Shown here: positions 22,146 to 34,000 of the stretch, piece by piece
Position numbering within the stretch: position 1 is the stretch's first letter
How the letters are laid out: the number at the start of each line of letters is the position of its first letter
Source of the DNA: Orbilia blumenaviensis
Lineage: Eukaryota; Ascomycota; Orbiliomycetes; Orbiliales; Orbiliaceae
Assembly (NCBI GenBank): GCA_036872755.1
Contig: JAVHNS010000022.1
Span: 146,876-210,875 of the forward strand
DNA: 64,000 nt
Reading direction: 5' to 3'
The notes under the pieces: model-generated
The model's database searches: none
Told to the model about the DNA's origin: nothing
The model's input: only the letters and a program-made list of their open reading frames with translations
Made by a program: the position numbers and the translations under genes

Positions 22146-22965
22146 ATGTCGGAACGCGATGTATCACAGACTAGGCCTCTTGCTATAACAAGACCCAAGT
22201 TACGAGAGGGGGAATCTATAACGAACCAGCTACTGGAAGATAGGGCGTTTTACCATGAATATTATAAGGCAAAAACTGGGGACTGGTTGGGTGTTAAGAT
22301 AGGTCCAATACTAAAAACTATCAAGGTTAGGATTTCTCCGTCGATGGAGACAAGGACGCTGCTTTGTACTGACATGCATGAAGGACTGTGCCCGAGCCGC
22401 AGCGGTAGAAAATGAGAGCAATCTCAATCCCTATATAACAAGGTTTTCCGACCAAGGAGAGCCTGTTATTCAACAAACGTATGATATCTTCCGCAGAAGA
22501 CTTCAGGACTTATATCAGAACTCATCCATGAGCGAAGAGTATTATGCTCTGATACTAGACATACTCGTGCCTACCGAGAATTTAGACACTCCTAAGATTG
22601 CAGATAGGCTGTGGCTGTACAAATGGGCGAACCTGGAAGAAGAAAAAAGGATGAAAAAGCTTCAAGCTCGGCGAAAAAAGGCTGTGGAGGACTCATCCTT
22701 AGGTGAAGTCGAAGCCCCTCCGCCTCGGGGACCTGGTTTCGAGGCTACCGCAACTATGCCAAATCAAATACCTAGATCGGCCGCAACCTCAGAAAAAGAA
22801 CCTCCTCCTACTATTTCCAGTAGTTCAAAAGCCCGATCAAAGCTGGCCATATCCGATTGTACGTGCCTAGGTTTTGCCCTTCCTAAGATATGCCTAGAAC
22901 TAATGGCTCGTTTTGGTATACCCAGTGGTCAACCTATAATCTTCAAGATAAGAAGTCAGAGATAG
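22146..22965 (+). CDS. Hypothetical protein, weakly supported, one intron
   Basis: The proposed exons are 22146-22325 and 22384-22965. The 58-bp intron 22326-22383 has donor GTTAGG, a strong TACTGAC branch and an AAG acceptor, and joins two frames in phase into about 253 residues. The start has a good context (accATGt). The protein is charged: a helical middle (EEYYALILDILVPTENL, LWLYKWANLEEEKRMKKLQ) is followed by a Pro/Ser-rich tail; there is no signal peptide and no known domain. A second intron 22859-22925 (GTACGT...ACTAAT...CCCAG) is also plausible and would end the protein at 22939. I do not recognise it. It could be a lineage-specific gene or a decaying one, since surrounding DNA is empty. 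Confidence 0.4.
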
Positions 22966-23775
22966 GAGGAATGGGGACAAGAAATCGGAAATCGTCAAGG
23001 AGGAAATATGAGTGCTATGGTACCAGGGTATTGGAATCCTACCACGGCGCTAAGGTTAAATTGGAGGTAATCCCTCGTTGCAATATTGTTTTGGACGGTC
23101 TTCAAGCTCAGTGATGTGTTAGTTTATACGTATGTTAACCGCTTAGGAATATCAGAAATGAGCTTGTACTAGCTTAATTTAGCCCCTATGCGCGTCTACC
23201 AACATAGCACGCTGTTCCTGATGTGGATCAAAATGAAGTATAAAGTTTAGAGTTGCCGAGGCCATATAAAGTTACAGTAACACACGCTTGGAAGTGCCTA
23301 ACCCTATTTCGGATCCTTACTAGTTGACCCTAGTTGACTCCCTTGATGCTGTGTTGCTACTTACATATAAATTTCGACCTCAATATCTCGGACTTGGCTC
23401 TTTATAATTCCCCTAGGGACTGTTTATTTTAGACAACGTTCAAAGAATATTCAACTCGAGCTACAAAGTTACGCTTAGCTTAGTCTCTATAGCCGGTAGG
23501 ATGTAAATACCATAAATTAGACCACATATGATAGGCAGGATGCATGTTAATGTTTAGCTTCATACCTAAGAATCCGGATTTCGTTGAACAAACATATGGT
23601 GCTCAGTATTTGGTATTCCTATTATCGAGAGAATTATCTATCCGCTTCAACTTTAACCAGTTACTGAGATATCGTATGCCCGTGACAGAGCTGGTTTTTC
23701 CCAACTATATATATAGCTAATTATTCCTTGTGCGTCCTTCCATAGAAGTGAGTATAACCCTTCTGTACCGATATA
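22966..23775. other. Intergenic, nothing recognised
   Basis: Only short frames occur here. The 22890-23114 frame is Lys/Arg-rich and overlaps the end of the hypothetical gene in another phase. Confidence 0.4.
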
Positions 23776-25050
23776 TCAACGATTAACTTTCCTATATTTT
23801 CTAAGGACATTAATATCATCTTCGTCGTCATTGACATATGCCACACCATCATCGCTATCATCGTCATTGTCGTTCTGCTCCCTAAGCCCCCCTCTTCCCC
23901 TAACTCGATCAGCCGCCTCTGCATCTATTCCACCTCCGACCTGTCCTCTAACCCGCGGCGAAGGCTCTCCGAAGTTAACACCGTATTCCAACCCTTGAAA
24001 CGGACTAGGGTTTATCAAGCCATTGACCCCAAGGATCTGTTGCATTCCCTTTAAGATTTGGAGTTTGAAATCGCTTAACCGGGTTCCAAATTGTAGGAGT
24101 TCGTTTTGACGGTTCCAAGGTAGGCTTATCAATGGGAGCGTAGGTACTTGAAGTAACGACTGGGTTGTACTTTGTTGCCTCATTTCTCTGACACCTTCCT
24201 GGCCTTCCGGCTCCTCCTTTTTGGCCCCGGTTTGCCGATCGGGTTCGGGTTCAGATTCAGAGGTAGGATCGGAAGTTTGTATCGGTTTCGGGGGTGCGCT
24301 AGTCGTCACTGCCTCTTCCTCATGTGCAACATCCAAACCCGCCCTTTTCTCCGCAATTCTTTTATACGGCTCCACAGCCTCCTCCTCATCTTCTCCCATC
24401 CTATCCGGATTGATAAAATACTCCAACAAAAGCCTAATATAATGATACAACCCCGATGGCGAAACCAAATTATCCGCCACACTGCCATGTACATACTTCA
24501 TCCTCCCTTGATCCCCAAGATGCCTCACCCTCCTCCATGTTCCGATCCCGTCCCACCAGTAAACCCCAGGTCTTAGACCGGACTCCCATAACAACCCATC
24601 CTCACTACCCGCCTCCTTTACAGGATCAATAGCTTTATAAAACTTTACAGAAGTCTGTACCCCAATATCTTTAATATCAAACAAATGCACACCATTCAAC
24701 AAATCCTGATCCAACAGGAGTAAAACATCCGGCACATGAGTCCCAATCTTCACGGACTGTCTGACCTTAGGATCTTTAGCCCCACAGAAGGAATTACTAT
24801 AGATCGCTACACCGCGGGCGGTGGCTGTGTTGGGACGGTTATAGACTGCGACGGCGTCGACGGAGACTGGTACGTTTCTACTGTGTGAATAAGGGATGCA
24901 GTCTGTTAAGCTGTTGATGTCGGTGAGCCATGAGGTGGATGATGGTTTATTATTGGCGGTCCATTTGCGGTCTTGTCGGAGTGGAAGGATGAACCAGGAG
25001 TGGGCTTGGGATGAGAGGAGGAGGAGGAGGAGAATTGATAGCAGGTGCAT
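23776..25050 (-). CDS. Secreted protein, paralogue of the QT-repeat protein
   Basis: A single exon encodes 424 residues. MHLLSILLLLLLSSQAHS is a clear signal peptide, with likely cleavage before WFILPL. The following 130 residues align by eye with residues 25-150 of the 1632-5096 protein: W[FY]xL at the mature start, SLTDC against DLSQC, VDAVAVYNRP against FKAIAIWNRY, VAIYSNSFC against VGFYNSSHC, and LLNGVHLFDIKDIG against LDGISVIDLDKSG. A Trp-rich stretch follows (GVYWWDGIGTWRR). The C-terminal half is low complexity (Glu/Pro/Ser/Thr-rich, then an Asp/Asn run NDNDDDSDD and a basic tail) but lacks QT repeats. Two Cys are conserved in the shared part and could form a disulfide. The function is unknown; a lineage-specific secreted protein or effector is inferred. 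Confidence 0.85.
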   Translation of the reverse strand: MHLLSILLLLLLSSQAHSWFILPLRQDRKWTANNKPSSTSWLTDINSLTDCIPYSHSRNVPVSVDAVAVYNRPNTATARGVAIYSNSFCGAKDPKVRQSVKIGTHVPDVLLLLDQDLLNGVHLFDIKDIGVQTSVKFYKAIDPVKEAGSEDGLLWESGLRPGVYWWDGIGTWRRVRHLGDQGRMKYVHGSVADNLVSPSGLYHYIRLLLEYFINPDRMGEDEEEAVEPYKRIAEKRAGLDVAHEEEAVTTSAPPKPIQTSDPTSESEPEPDRQTGAKKEEPEGQEGVREMRQQSTTQSLLQVPTLPLISLPWNRQNELLQFGTRLSDFKLQILKGMQQILGVNGLINPSPFQGLEYGVNFGEPSPRVRGQVGGGIDAEAADRVRGRGGLREQNDNDDDSDDGVAYVNDDEDDINVLRKYRKVNR

Positions 25051-26153
25051 GGTATCCTGCGTTTTTCCTCGTGGTTAGGAATATTGGTGTCTGCATACAT
25101 CAATCTGGCTGAGGTTATTCCGAAGGGTATGGCAGCCATGACTCTCATGCCTGGCTCGGGGTATCCTGTCGGTTTTCCCGAATAAAGGAAAACAGCGCAT
25201 TCCAACGAAACAGTACCCAATAAAACCATGTACTTAAACGCCTAAGAGCCAGAATGAGATGATATTAATAAGCATTTCGGACACATACCACCAGGCCTAG
25301 CGGACTCCTTATATCAGTATTATGTATGAATTCATCTGTCTATGTGAGCGCTATATGTCTAATCTCGTACTTCGACATGCCCCAAATATTTATCCAAACA
25401 CACTAGCATATCTATCTCGTTCCCTATTCCATAAGATCGTAGAATATATAAACCAAATACTTTACCTTCCATTTAAATCCATCAAATGTTATCCAATTCC
25501 CCCAAGCCCCGAATTCAATTGTGTTGCCCTCCCCAATCCACCACACATATCAAGTACTAGCGTGCGCCTCCAAATGCGACCGCGTGGTGTGTATCTCCAA
25601 AAAGCGCCTGCCAGCTAACAGTTACACGAAGCCAACCCACGCTGCTTCGTTCATACCGTTTTGGGCGAAAGTAGCAGGGATCCAGATGTGGACATGCTTA
25701 CCGGATTCGTTGTAAGTGTCGTGTTGGATTTTTTAGTTTCTACTTTGTGTTGGCATTATGCCAGTTGGTAGTTCATGAAAGAATGGTTGATGTTTTTAAA
25801 AGAGAGAAACTCGGGTATTTTTAGGTGTAGGGAGGTTGGGTGGGATCTATATCTGCTCGTGGCTTTGTTAGCATCCCAGTCTAGGGTAAGAGGTACCTAA
25901 GGCCACTGAGTAAGCATTATCGGGCAGTAGGGAGTTGGAGCAGTTGGAAAATATTTAGCTTGGGGAAACTGGAATAAATTAATACGGCTCGAATAGAAAT
26001 AGATCGGGTTGCAAAAAACAAGAGTTGAGCTGCTCCCTGGGAGTACGAAGAAGAATATGTTCAGAAGTTGCAAGCGCGAAACACATATAAGGAAAAAAGA
26101 CAGCGTGCAAGTTATCAATCTGGCATCCCCATCAACTACACAAACTTCGGTGT
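25051..26153. other. Intergenic, nothing recognised
   Basis: Located between two minus-strand genes; it holds the promoter of the secreted-protein gene and the 3' region of the F-box/UIM gene. The frame 25322-25618 has no motif. Confidence 0.4.
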
Positions 26154-29100
26154 TTACTGTTTCTATGAATGTTCGTTAGTCAACTATGGTTCTTAAATTG
26201 TGCACGGATTAAAGTTAACTCACCATACTGAGTTGGATAGCAAGCTCCAAATCTCTATCAAACTGATCACCGCTATCCCTCCTTCTACTGCTTCCAGGCG
26301 TGCCAGCGATGGGTGGGCTGGTAATTACCGCCTTACCCTTTCCCTTGCCCTTCTTCCCCTTCGCAAACTTGATGGGGATCTCAATCCCACCCGGCGACGT
26401 AGCTCCACTTTCTAGATCAAACGACTCCTGCAATGCTTTCGCCAAAGCTTCATCATCGTTTGTATTCTTTGAGCTCTCAGCCTCCAAGTGATCATCTCCC
26501 ATCCAGCTGCCAGGGCTTCCAGACCCCTCCGACACCCTCGCACTTGCACTACCACCTGTACTCTCGCTATAAACCCAAACCTCCTCGTCTACGTCCCCAA
26601 AACTTCCTCCTCCAAAGCTACTCTCTCCACATTCCTCACCGCTCCCCATAAGCCCCCTCTCCTTCTCGAAAGATTCCTCACTAATCATCATTGCGTACAT
26701 CACCATCTCTTCCTCCGTCATCCCTTCACCGATTCCAAATCTCTGGGCCATCTTCGTTTTAGTTTTCTCATCTTCCCATTTCACTTTCTCAATCCGTTGT
26801 CTCTCATCCAAAATATCTCGTCCCAATGGTGTCTTTGGCGAGTTCATCCCTCTTCCTCGCCCATTAATGGCATTAACCCCACCGGCTCTCGCATTTTTCT
26901 TCCTCCGACGGGCACTACTATTCTCCTGAACCTTCTCTACTGAAGATCCAAAGCTCCAGCTACGGATATGTGTACCAAGTGCGACTATTCCTCTTAACTG
27001 CGTTGCATCCGGGTCTAGGAATATCGCACGGGCTGCGAACTGATTTTCACCGATCCCATGAACGGATGTAGCAGCTTGAGCCAGACGGCGTCTTGCACGT
27101 GTTGAGAAGCGGCTATGGATCGCCCTGATCGGTTCGGAGAGGGAAACAAGCGGATCCCAAGCCTGGACCAACCCATCCGTGCCACCGTGAAGGAGGTAGA
27201 GAGATGACAGTGCAAGGCTGGATATGGATGGAGAAGCCGTGGTGATCGTGTGCAAAGGCGGAAGGGGTTGGCTCGACGAGGAGATCGCGTGACGTATATT
27301 ATAAACATGGACTGTCCCGGTATCCGTCCCAACTGCAAAGAGTCGTGAAAGCTGGCCAGCGACTTGCTGTGGGGTCGAAGGTTGGCTTTTCGAGCGCGTC
27401 AGAGTCGGATCTTCGTTAGGTGAAAGAAGAGCTAGGTTGGACATGTCAATGGCAACAGCGGTAATAAAAGCCCAGTCCTTGCCCTTATTCCTCGGAATCG
27501 ATAGGTCCAGTTTCTGCCACTCATCTGGCGGCTCAGCTTCATCAGAAGGCCTTGGGACGGGTTCTTCTACTTGTTTGTGGTAACCACGGCCGTAGACATT
27601 CTTGATGAATACTTCCGATATCAACTCCTCCCGAACATTGTCCAGAATTCGTGTAAACTTGGTCATCTCGGCTCTTTGTTTACTTGAGTTAGGGCCTTCT
27701 TGGCAACCTTTGCGTCCGATAATAAAATTTTGTCCACCAAAGTCAGCCTCGACGAAATAGTCAAGACCCCAATGATCAACATATGTGACCGCTACAATAT
27801 CTGGATCCGCATGCATCCACTCGTTTTGCTCCTGAATTAGTTCGAGATTTGGTGGACCATCCGAAGGCGCCAAGATTCCGATTCCAACTGGCGAGTCCTC
27901 TTTTTTCGTCGCAGGAATATAATACCAGGGAGCGAATTCCATCGGTGGCTGTTCTCCCATGTTACGACCAAGCGTCAACAGCCTGTTTGGAAGCTTCCCT
28001 TTCATGTACCACGCTTCTCCTAGGGCATTGACAACGATACACCAGATCCTATTACGGCGTTCTCGAGCCTTGGTATACCCATCATCGATGCGGATTTCAA
28101 GAATAGGGATACCAGGGCAGACAGTAAACGACATCCACCTGTTTGTTGCATCCTGAAATTGAACAACACCTTTTGAACTTCCGCTAGCACTAACGATTCT
28201 ATTGCCTGATGTATTAACAATTGTATCCTTTTTCGAGATCCAAGTGCATGTAATCGCGGCGTTAGGGCCGTGATCATTAACAAATCGGATGGGAGCCGGA
28301 GTGCCATTTGCTCTCTCCACGAAGAAGGAAGGAAATCCAGCCCTGGCGTCCCCTATAATTTGTCCCCTCGATTCAGAGAGATCCAGAGCACCAATACCTT
28401 CTTGCGAGATGTATTGTAGCCCAAAAGAGGCGTACCCTGGGTGTCCTCGCTGCTCAACTTCGACATAGCCGGTTCTCGGGTCCGAGTAACTGTACAATCC
28501 AGTGTACTGGGAAGCAGCAATGACCCTGTTCCGCGAGAAATCAGCATGAAGATGGGTTATTGTCGACTCATGAAGTTTTGGATTGTAAGTTATCATGGAA
28601 AAGTTCGATGAGTTGTTAGAGGAACTTGGTTTGATTCCAGAGTTGACGTATGGCCGTCCTCGCTTGAGCGAACGGAGCAGCTGGGTCCGCAGAATGTACT
28701 CGCTACGGTGGGTGCCCATGTTAGACAGCCTAGTAAAGTAGCGAGCGGTTGCAGGATAAGCATCCGAGCCCGAATGGGTATTGTGCTGTGGAAAGTAGCG
28801 GGAGAAAGCATCCTTCCAAGCATGAGGTGATGTTACGACAGCGTGAAAACGGCGCGAAACGAAAGACACACTTGTCAGCGAGACAGGGTCTAAGAAGGAC
28901 AATGTGTGCGTCAAGACCTCTATAGATAACGGTTAGACGTAAGTACTTTACGAGAGTAAGATCCGCGCCGAGGAAGTAGCGGTACCATTTGGAAGCCTGG
29001 TGATGTAAGTGTCGCCCTTGGCGTTGGGACACTTAAACTTCTTGTTCGCTACAGACTTGCCCTTTCTATCGGGCGAGGAGCGGGACGAGCTCAAAATTTG

Positions 29101-29361
29101 TGATTGTGCAGGACCCACTCCATTGGTCTGTTGTTCGGTGTCTTCATGCTCCTGTCGGCTGGGAAGTCCAATCGGTCGATCATCGTCCCCTTCCCGAGAG
29201 GACGAGGAAGCGGGACTCTCGACACCAGACCCTGAGAGGGAGTGGTGAAGAGGGAGAGAACCTGACGGGAAGATTCCATGTTGGTCGGAGTTTGATTGGG
29301 TAGCTGGGAGAGATGGTTGGTTTGAATCGTTCGGGAAAGTCGTAGAAGGCGCAGATTGCAT
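26154..29361 (-). CDS. F-box / WD-propeller / UIM protein, Ufo1-like
   Basis: Three exons (minus): 29361-28986, 28919-26224 and 26162-26154, total 1026 residues. Intron 1 (28920-28985) splits the F-box LPN|EVLTHTLSFLDPVSLTSVS (residues about 123-165). Intron 2 (26163-26223; GTGAGT, GACTAAC, ATAG) leaves only KQ-stop; reading through it ends at 26215 with VS instead. The middle (about 170-800) has WD-propeller-like segments (LFAVGTDTGTVHVYN, YLLHGGTDGLVQAWDP). The C-terminus has three ubiquitin-interacting motifs: TEEEMVMYAMMISEESF near 859, DDEALAKALQESFD near 947 and RDLELAIQLSM near 1012. F-box, propeller and three UIMs in this order is the layout of yeast Ufo1, an SCF adaptor that uses UIMs for its own turnover. 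The start was placed at MQSAPS; the frame is open to an ATG at 29733, but that stretch looks non-coding. Confidence 0.88.
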
Positions 29362-31096
29362 AAAACAGAAGGGAAGGAAGCCGATGGGAGCAGATATCAA
29401 CAGTGACCAGGCCTTGGAGCTCGCTGGGGTCACTGGAAGGGTCTTGAAGAAGCTGGAGAGCGGGTGGAGAATAGCTGTGGTAGCGGAAGACGTCAGTAGT
29501 CGGACGCGATGAAGTCGATGCGGGGGAGCTGTTGTTGTTGTTGCGATGGCGATGGCGATGAGGAAGAGAAGAAGAAAAGGAAGAAGAAGAAGAAGAACGG
29601 ATCGGAAAGAGCAGGAACAGGAAGGGATGAGGCCAGCGGGGAGATTGCAGGTGGAGCCCGTCTCGCAGCAACAGAGGCGGGACAACAACACATCAACGCG
29701 GGCATTGCCGCTCGGAACAACACCCCAACCCATTGATCTGCCCCAGCCCGATCCAACCCTTGACGTCGAATAAGATTAGCCTTGTGGATTATTAGGTAGT
29801 TCAGCTGTCACTCATGTCCATATCATATCAGATTAGATCAGATCAAGATCAGACAGAGCCAATCGGTAACTATAGCGAGGGGCAGTATAACTAAGAAGAT
29901 AATAAGACAGCCTCTGAAGCAGGTAGTAGAGTAGGTAGGTAGGTAGATAGCATTCTATTCCATTCTTTTTTATCTCATTTTCGTTTTCATTTCTTCCCAC
30001 AGTCGTGAGAATTGATGGTAGCTAAACCTGGCTATGAGTCAATGGCATCGATAGGTCTTGGGACCTGTACCTGACTACCTACCTAACCTACCTAGCACCC
30101 CGTTTGCAACAATGTTTGTCAACGTTTGATTTTGAATCAAATGCCCTTTCAATTTAGGATATGCTAGTCTAGCTCCTGGATATGACCAGTGACGGGTCAC
30201 AAAAGTGCAATTAGGTGCAGGGCATAACTACAGGCATAGTTACAGGCAGGTGCGCAAGTCGGCGTTAAGTAAGCAAGTCCGATCTCTCTCTCCCTCTCTC
30301 TCTCTCTGTCATCAGCGACTGCAGGCAGCATCTGTAATGACATAGCATAAGGCATGAGCCGGAAAAAAAAAAAAGGTCTTCCGTCCCAAACGCGTTCCCA
30401 TTGAAAACGCGTCTCCCAATATTAATAGACCAACAACCCATATGCCCATATACTTACATATGGAATTATAACCTATTGAAAACTGTGATTCTGCTCTGTA
30501 GAAGATATTGAATTGAAGTCCCGTAGATCGAATAGTTAAAGACCCGAACAGACTAAATATAACAGGTCTTTAGTTAAACAGCGTAGTTGGCTGTGAATGT
30601 TTGTCCAAAGTTTCCCGCTTGAAGAAATCTGGCGAAAATTGTTCTTTTCGCCCGCCACTTTTTCTTCCTTCAACTTCTCATTCTCCCTTTTTTTTCCTTC
30701 TCTTTCCCTTCACCTTTTCTCCCTCATCGTCTCCTAACCTACAATACCCGAAGACCCCCGAAATCCGCTCTTCATCTCAACCTCAATCATATCTACTTCT
30801 TCATATCATCATCTTCCATCTTTCACATCACCTTTTTTTTTGGAGTTGTGTTGATACCTTCGTCGCTGGGTGCCCAGCCAGACCCTGTCCGGGGACCTTC
30901 AATAGCAGCAGCAGCAGTAGCAGCAGCAGCAACAACGGCAGCCTTCCGGGTTAACCTCGAGTGCGTCGCTGGAGAGTCTCACCCACTCAACCACTCAACC
31001 TGCAAGCTACCACCCGTTCCCGTCGGGACCATCTTTAATTCCTTCTTCCTCTTCATCACATCCCATCAATCCATTTAGGATTCCCTCTTCGTAAGG
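29362..31096. promoter_or_regulatory. Divergent promoter between UFO1-like and SNF2 genes
   Basis: The two genes are transcribed away from each other. The UFO1-like side is a purine/pyrimidine-skewed leader (29520-29640). Microsatellites occur at 29931-29948 (TAGG) and 30282-30308 (CT). Two MCB boxes sit at 30390-30395 and 30407-30412. The SNF2 side (30640-31080) is a long pyrimidine-rich leader, typical of filamentous-fungal core promoters. Confidence 0.65.
30390..30412. promoter_or_regulatory. Paired MluI cell-cycle boxes (MCB)
   Basis: Two ACGCGT hexamers lie 17 bp apart in the divergent promoter (30390-30395 and 30407-30412), each preceded by AA. ACGCGT is the established binding site of the MBF (Swi6-Mbp1/Res) G1/S factor in yeasts. 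The pairing makes chance less likely; function here is inferred. Confidence 0.6.
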
Positions 31097-34000
31097 ATGT
31101 TCAGCAATCATTTCGATCAGAATCCTTTTGCTCCCAATTCATCACAGTCGCCGGCTATACCGCCTGAAGCTCCCAGCTCCGGTCCTATCGACATTTCAAT
31201 ATCGGCATCATCATCACCAACAAAACCAGGACAAGGCACTTTGCTTACCATTCAAGGCAAAGAAATGGCTACTCCTAGGTCTGGAGCACAGGTATGGATA
31301 AATGTTTTGCATCCCTGAATCCCATCGTCCCCATTGGCTGTTGCTGCTGCAGGAACCCTTTCTGTGTAGCCTCAAAGCCTGCTACCTATAAACACCCCAA
31401 GTGCCCAACCCTCAAAAAACGCGTGCAACTGCAGATTTCTCAAAGAACGTATTAAGTGGAGCGGAGACGAGAAGAAGAAGAAAAGAAAAGAAACGAAAGC
31501 GAAAGTTTGCTAACGCTTTATCCCTTTTGACAATAGTCTCCTACGCTCGAAGCCTCCTCGGCTGAAGCATCGTTAAATGCCAATCCTGTTCAAGCTGGTG
31601 ATGTCGCCGCACCGTCAAGCCAGGATCCTGCTCCAGCTACTCCAAGATTGGAGCAGAAAGATGACAATGGCTATCATTCATCTTCCCACTCTGAACGAGG
31701 TCCTCAGGCCGAATATCATCCATCTTCGCATTCAGACCCAGATGATGACGAAGACGAGGGAGACTCAGAGTTCGAATCAACGAAACCCCAATTCATCCCC
31801 ATGAGAACAACAATCACAGCCGCTCCAAGCCCACAACGTTCCAATCAATTAGGCACACCCCGAATGATGATAAAGAGGGTTTCAATGACAAACATCACAA
31901 CCTCTCCCATCTCCGGAAGTAAATACGTCAATATCCCCGGTGTCCTTATCGGAAGTAGAACTTTCCGTGACCGTTCACACATCAAAAAGCCTTCGTCGTT
32001 TGAAAGCATGCCGGCAACCGCCTCCAAACGACGCGGCCTCTCGAAGCGAGACCAACTTCGGAAAGCCAGACAGGATGAAAGGAACGAAAGATTCGCTGTT
32101 GCCCCGAAGAGACAATCACTCAGCAGAAACGCCAAAAACACCACCAAAGGACGATTTAAGGAGGAGCTATCTGATTACGACGATCTCTTCTCCTCTGATG
32201 AAGGATCTGGTGCTATGTCAGGTCTAGGAAGTGACGAGGACGAGAGACCAAGAAGAAGGGCAACAGCTTCGAAAGCGGCTCCGAAGCGAAGTATCTTTGA
32301 TGAACCCGAGAACGAGGACATGACAAGAGCACAGATACGCGCTGCTCTCACAGCTGAAACCGCCAGACGGCGTAGCAACTTCCTCATCACCCACAAGGAG
32401 ACCTTCCAACCTCTAGTTGGTGATAGTAACTATCTCAAGAAGCTCGAAGAAGAATATGGCAGCACGGTTGAAGCTCCTGTTCCCTACGAGCTTCTAGAGA
32501 GCCAACCTAAAGAGTATGTATATACCCCCCTGCTACGCGTCGACGGACCAGAGTATGTGGTGATACTAACTATTCATTAGAATCCAAGCTGTTATGAAAC
32601 CATACCAGATAGAAGGTCTCTCCTGGCTTCTCTGGCTGAACAAGAATGGTCTTTCTGGTATTCTCGGAGACGAAATGGGTCTCGGAAAGACCCTTCAAAC
32701 TTTGTCTCTCTTCTCCTACATCTCTTCACAGGCAGCCACAGAAATCGACAAATCGCACCCCCATCGACCTTTCCTTGTCGTCTGCCCGTTGAGCGTTCTC
32801 ACTAGTTGGGTGAACGAAGCGAAAAAGTTCGTACCGCATTTGCGAGCTATGCGACTCCACGGTCCAATCAAGGAACGCACCCGATTGAAGCGATTGGCTG
32901 AGAAGGGTCTCGAAAGCGGCAAGGACGGGAGTGAGAACCCTGTCCACCCCGAGAACCCCAAGCGAGGGTGGGATATCATTGTTACATCCTACGACACGTT
33001 TGTAGCCGAGAAAGTCTGGTTCAAGAGAGCTTTCATCTGGAGATATGTCGCGCGTAAGTTCAACCCCCCGCGGATAACCAAAAAAAAAAAAAACCATCTA
33101 ATTTAGAATCGATTAGTGGACGAGGGACATCAAATCAAGAATTCAGAGACACTATCTTCGCAAGCCTTACAGTCAATCAATGCCGAATACCGCTTGATCC
33201 TTACCGGTACCCCCATCCAGAACAACCTGTTCGAACTTTGGTCTCTCGTTCATTGGCTTTACCCCGAAGTATTTACCAATCGTACATGCGACGAATGGCG
33301 TCAAGCTTTTGACCTTACCCGCGGGAAAGTCAACACAGGCTTTGTCGATTGCTCTCGCAGCTTGTTGGAGCTTATCATGAAGCGCCGTACGAAGCAATCC
33401 CCAGGAATTAGTCTTGGTATCCCAGATAAGGAAGAAGTTGTACTCTATGTCCCGCTTTCTCCCATGCAAAGGATGTGGTACACGATGATTCTTACGAAAT
33501 TGGACAACGCCATGCTTGAACGCCTGTTCAAGAACTCCAAGAGCAAGGAATCCGCTGATGCCGCTGCAGCCAAGGAAGAGGCCAAACGACTCGATAACGT
33601 CGAGATAAGGGTCGACGACGACGGCGAAGAGGTCACTATCAAGGCAGACAACGAGGAGTGGAACGAAGTCGAGGAGGCCGTCAAGAAGAGCATTGAGCAG
33701 GTCAAAACCGATCCTTCGTGGCGCAAACTCATGAACATCCTTATCCAGCTTCGTAAGATTTGTAACCATCCCTATCTGATTCCTGCTGCGGAGCCAGAAC
33801 CATACACCCTTGGACAACACATTATAACTGCCTCCGGCAAGTTCATGGTGTTGGAAAAGCTCATTACCCAATTGGTCATCAATCAAGATAGGAAAGTATT
33901 GATCTTTTCTAACTTTACGAAAACGTTGGATATCTGTGAGGAATTTCTACAACTCATTGGTGGGGATGGCAAGAAATTTGAGTATTTGCGATTGGATGGA

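Noticed and set aside
29362..29733. N-terminal extension of the UFO1-like protein to an upstream ATG
   Set aside because: In frame, but composed of Cys/Ser/Leu/Phe low complexity from a purine/pyrimidine tract; more likely the 5' leader.
30601..30954. 117-codon plus frame upstream of the SNF2 gene
   Set aside because: Pyrimidine-rich leader giving Phe/Ser/Pro and Ser runs; no domain, and it ends before the SNF2 start in another context.
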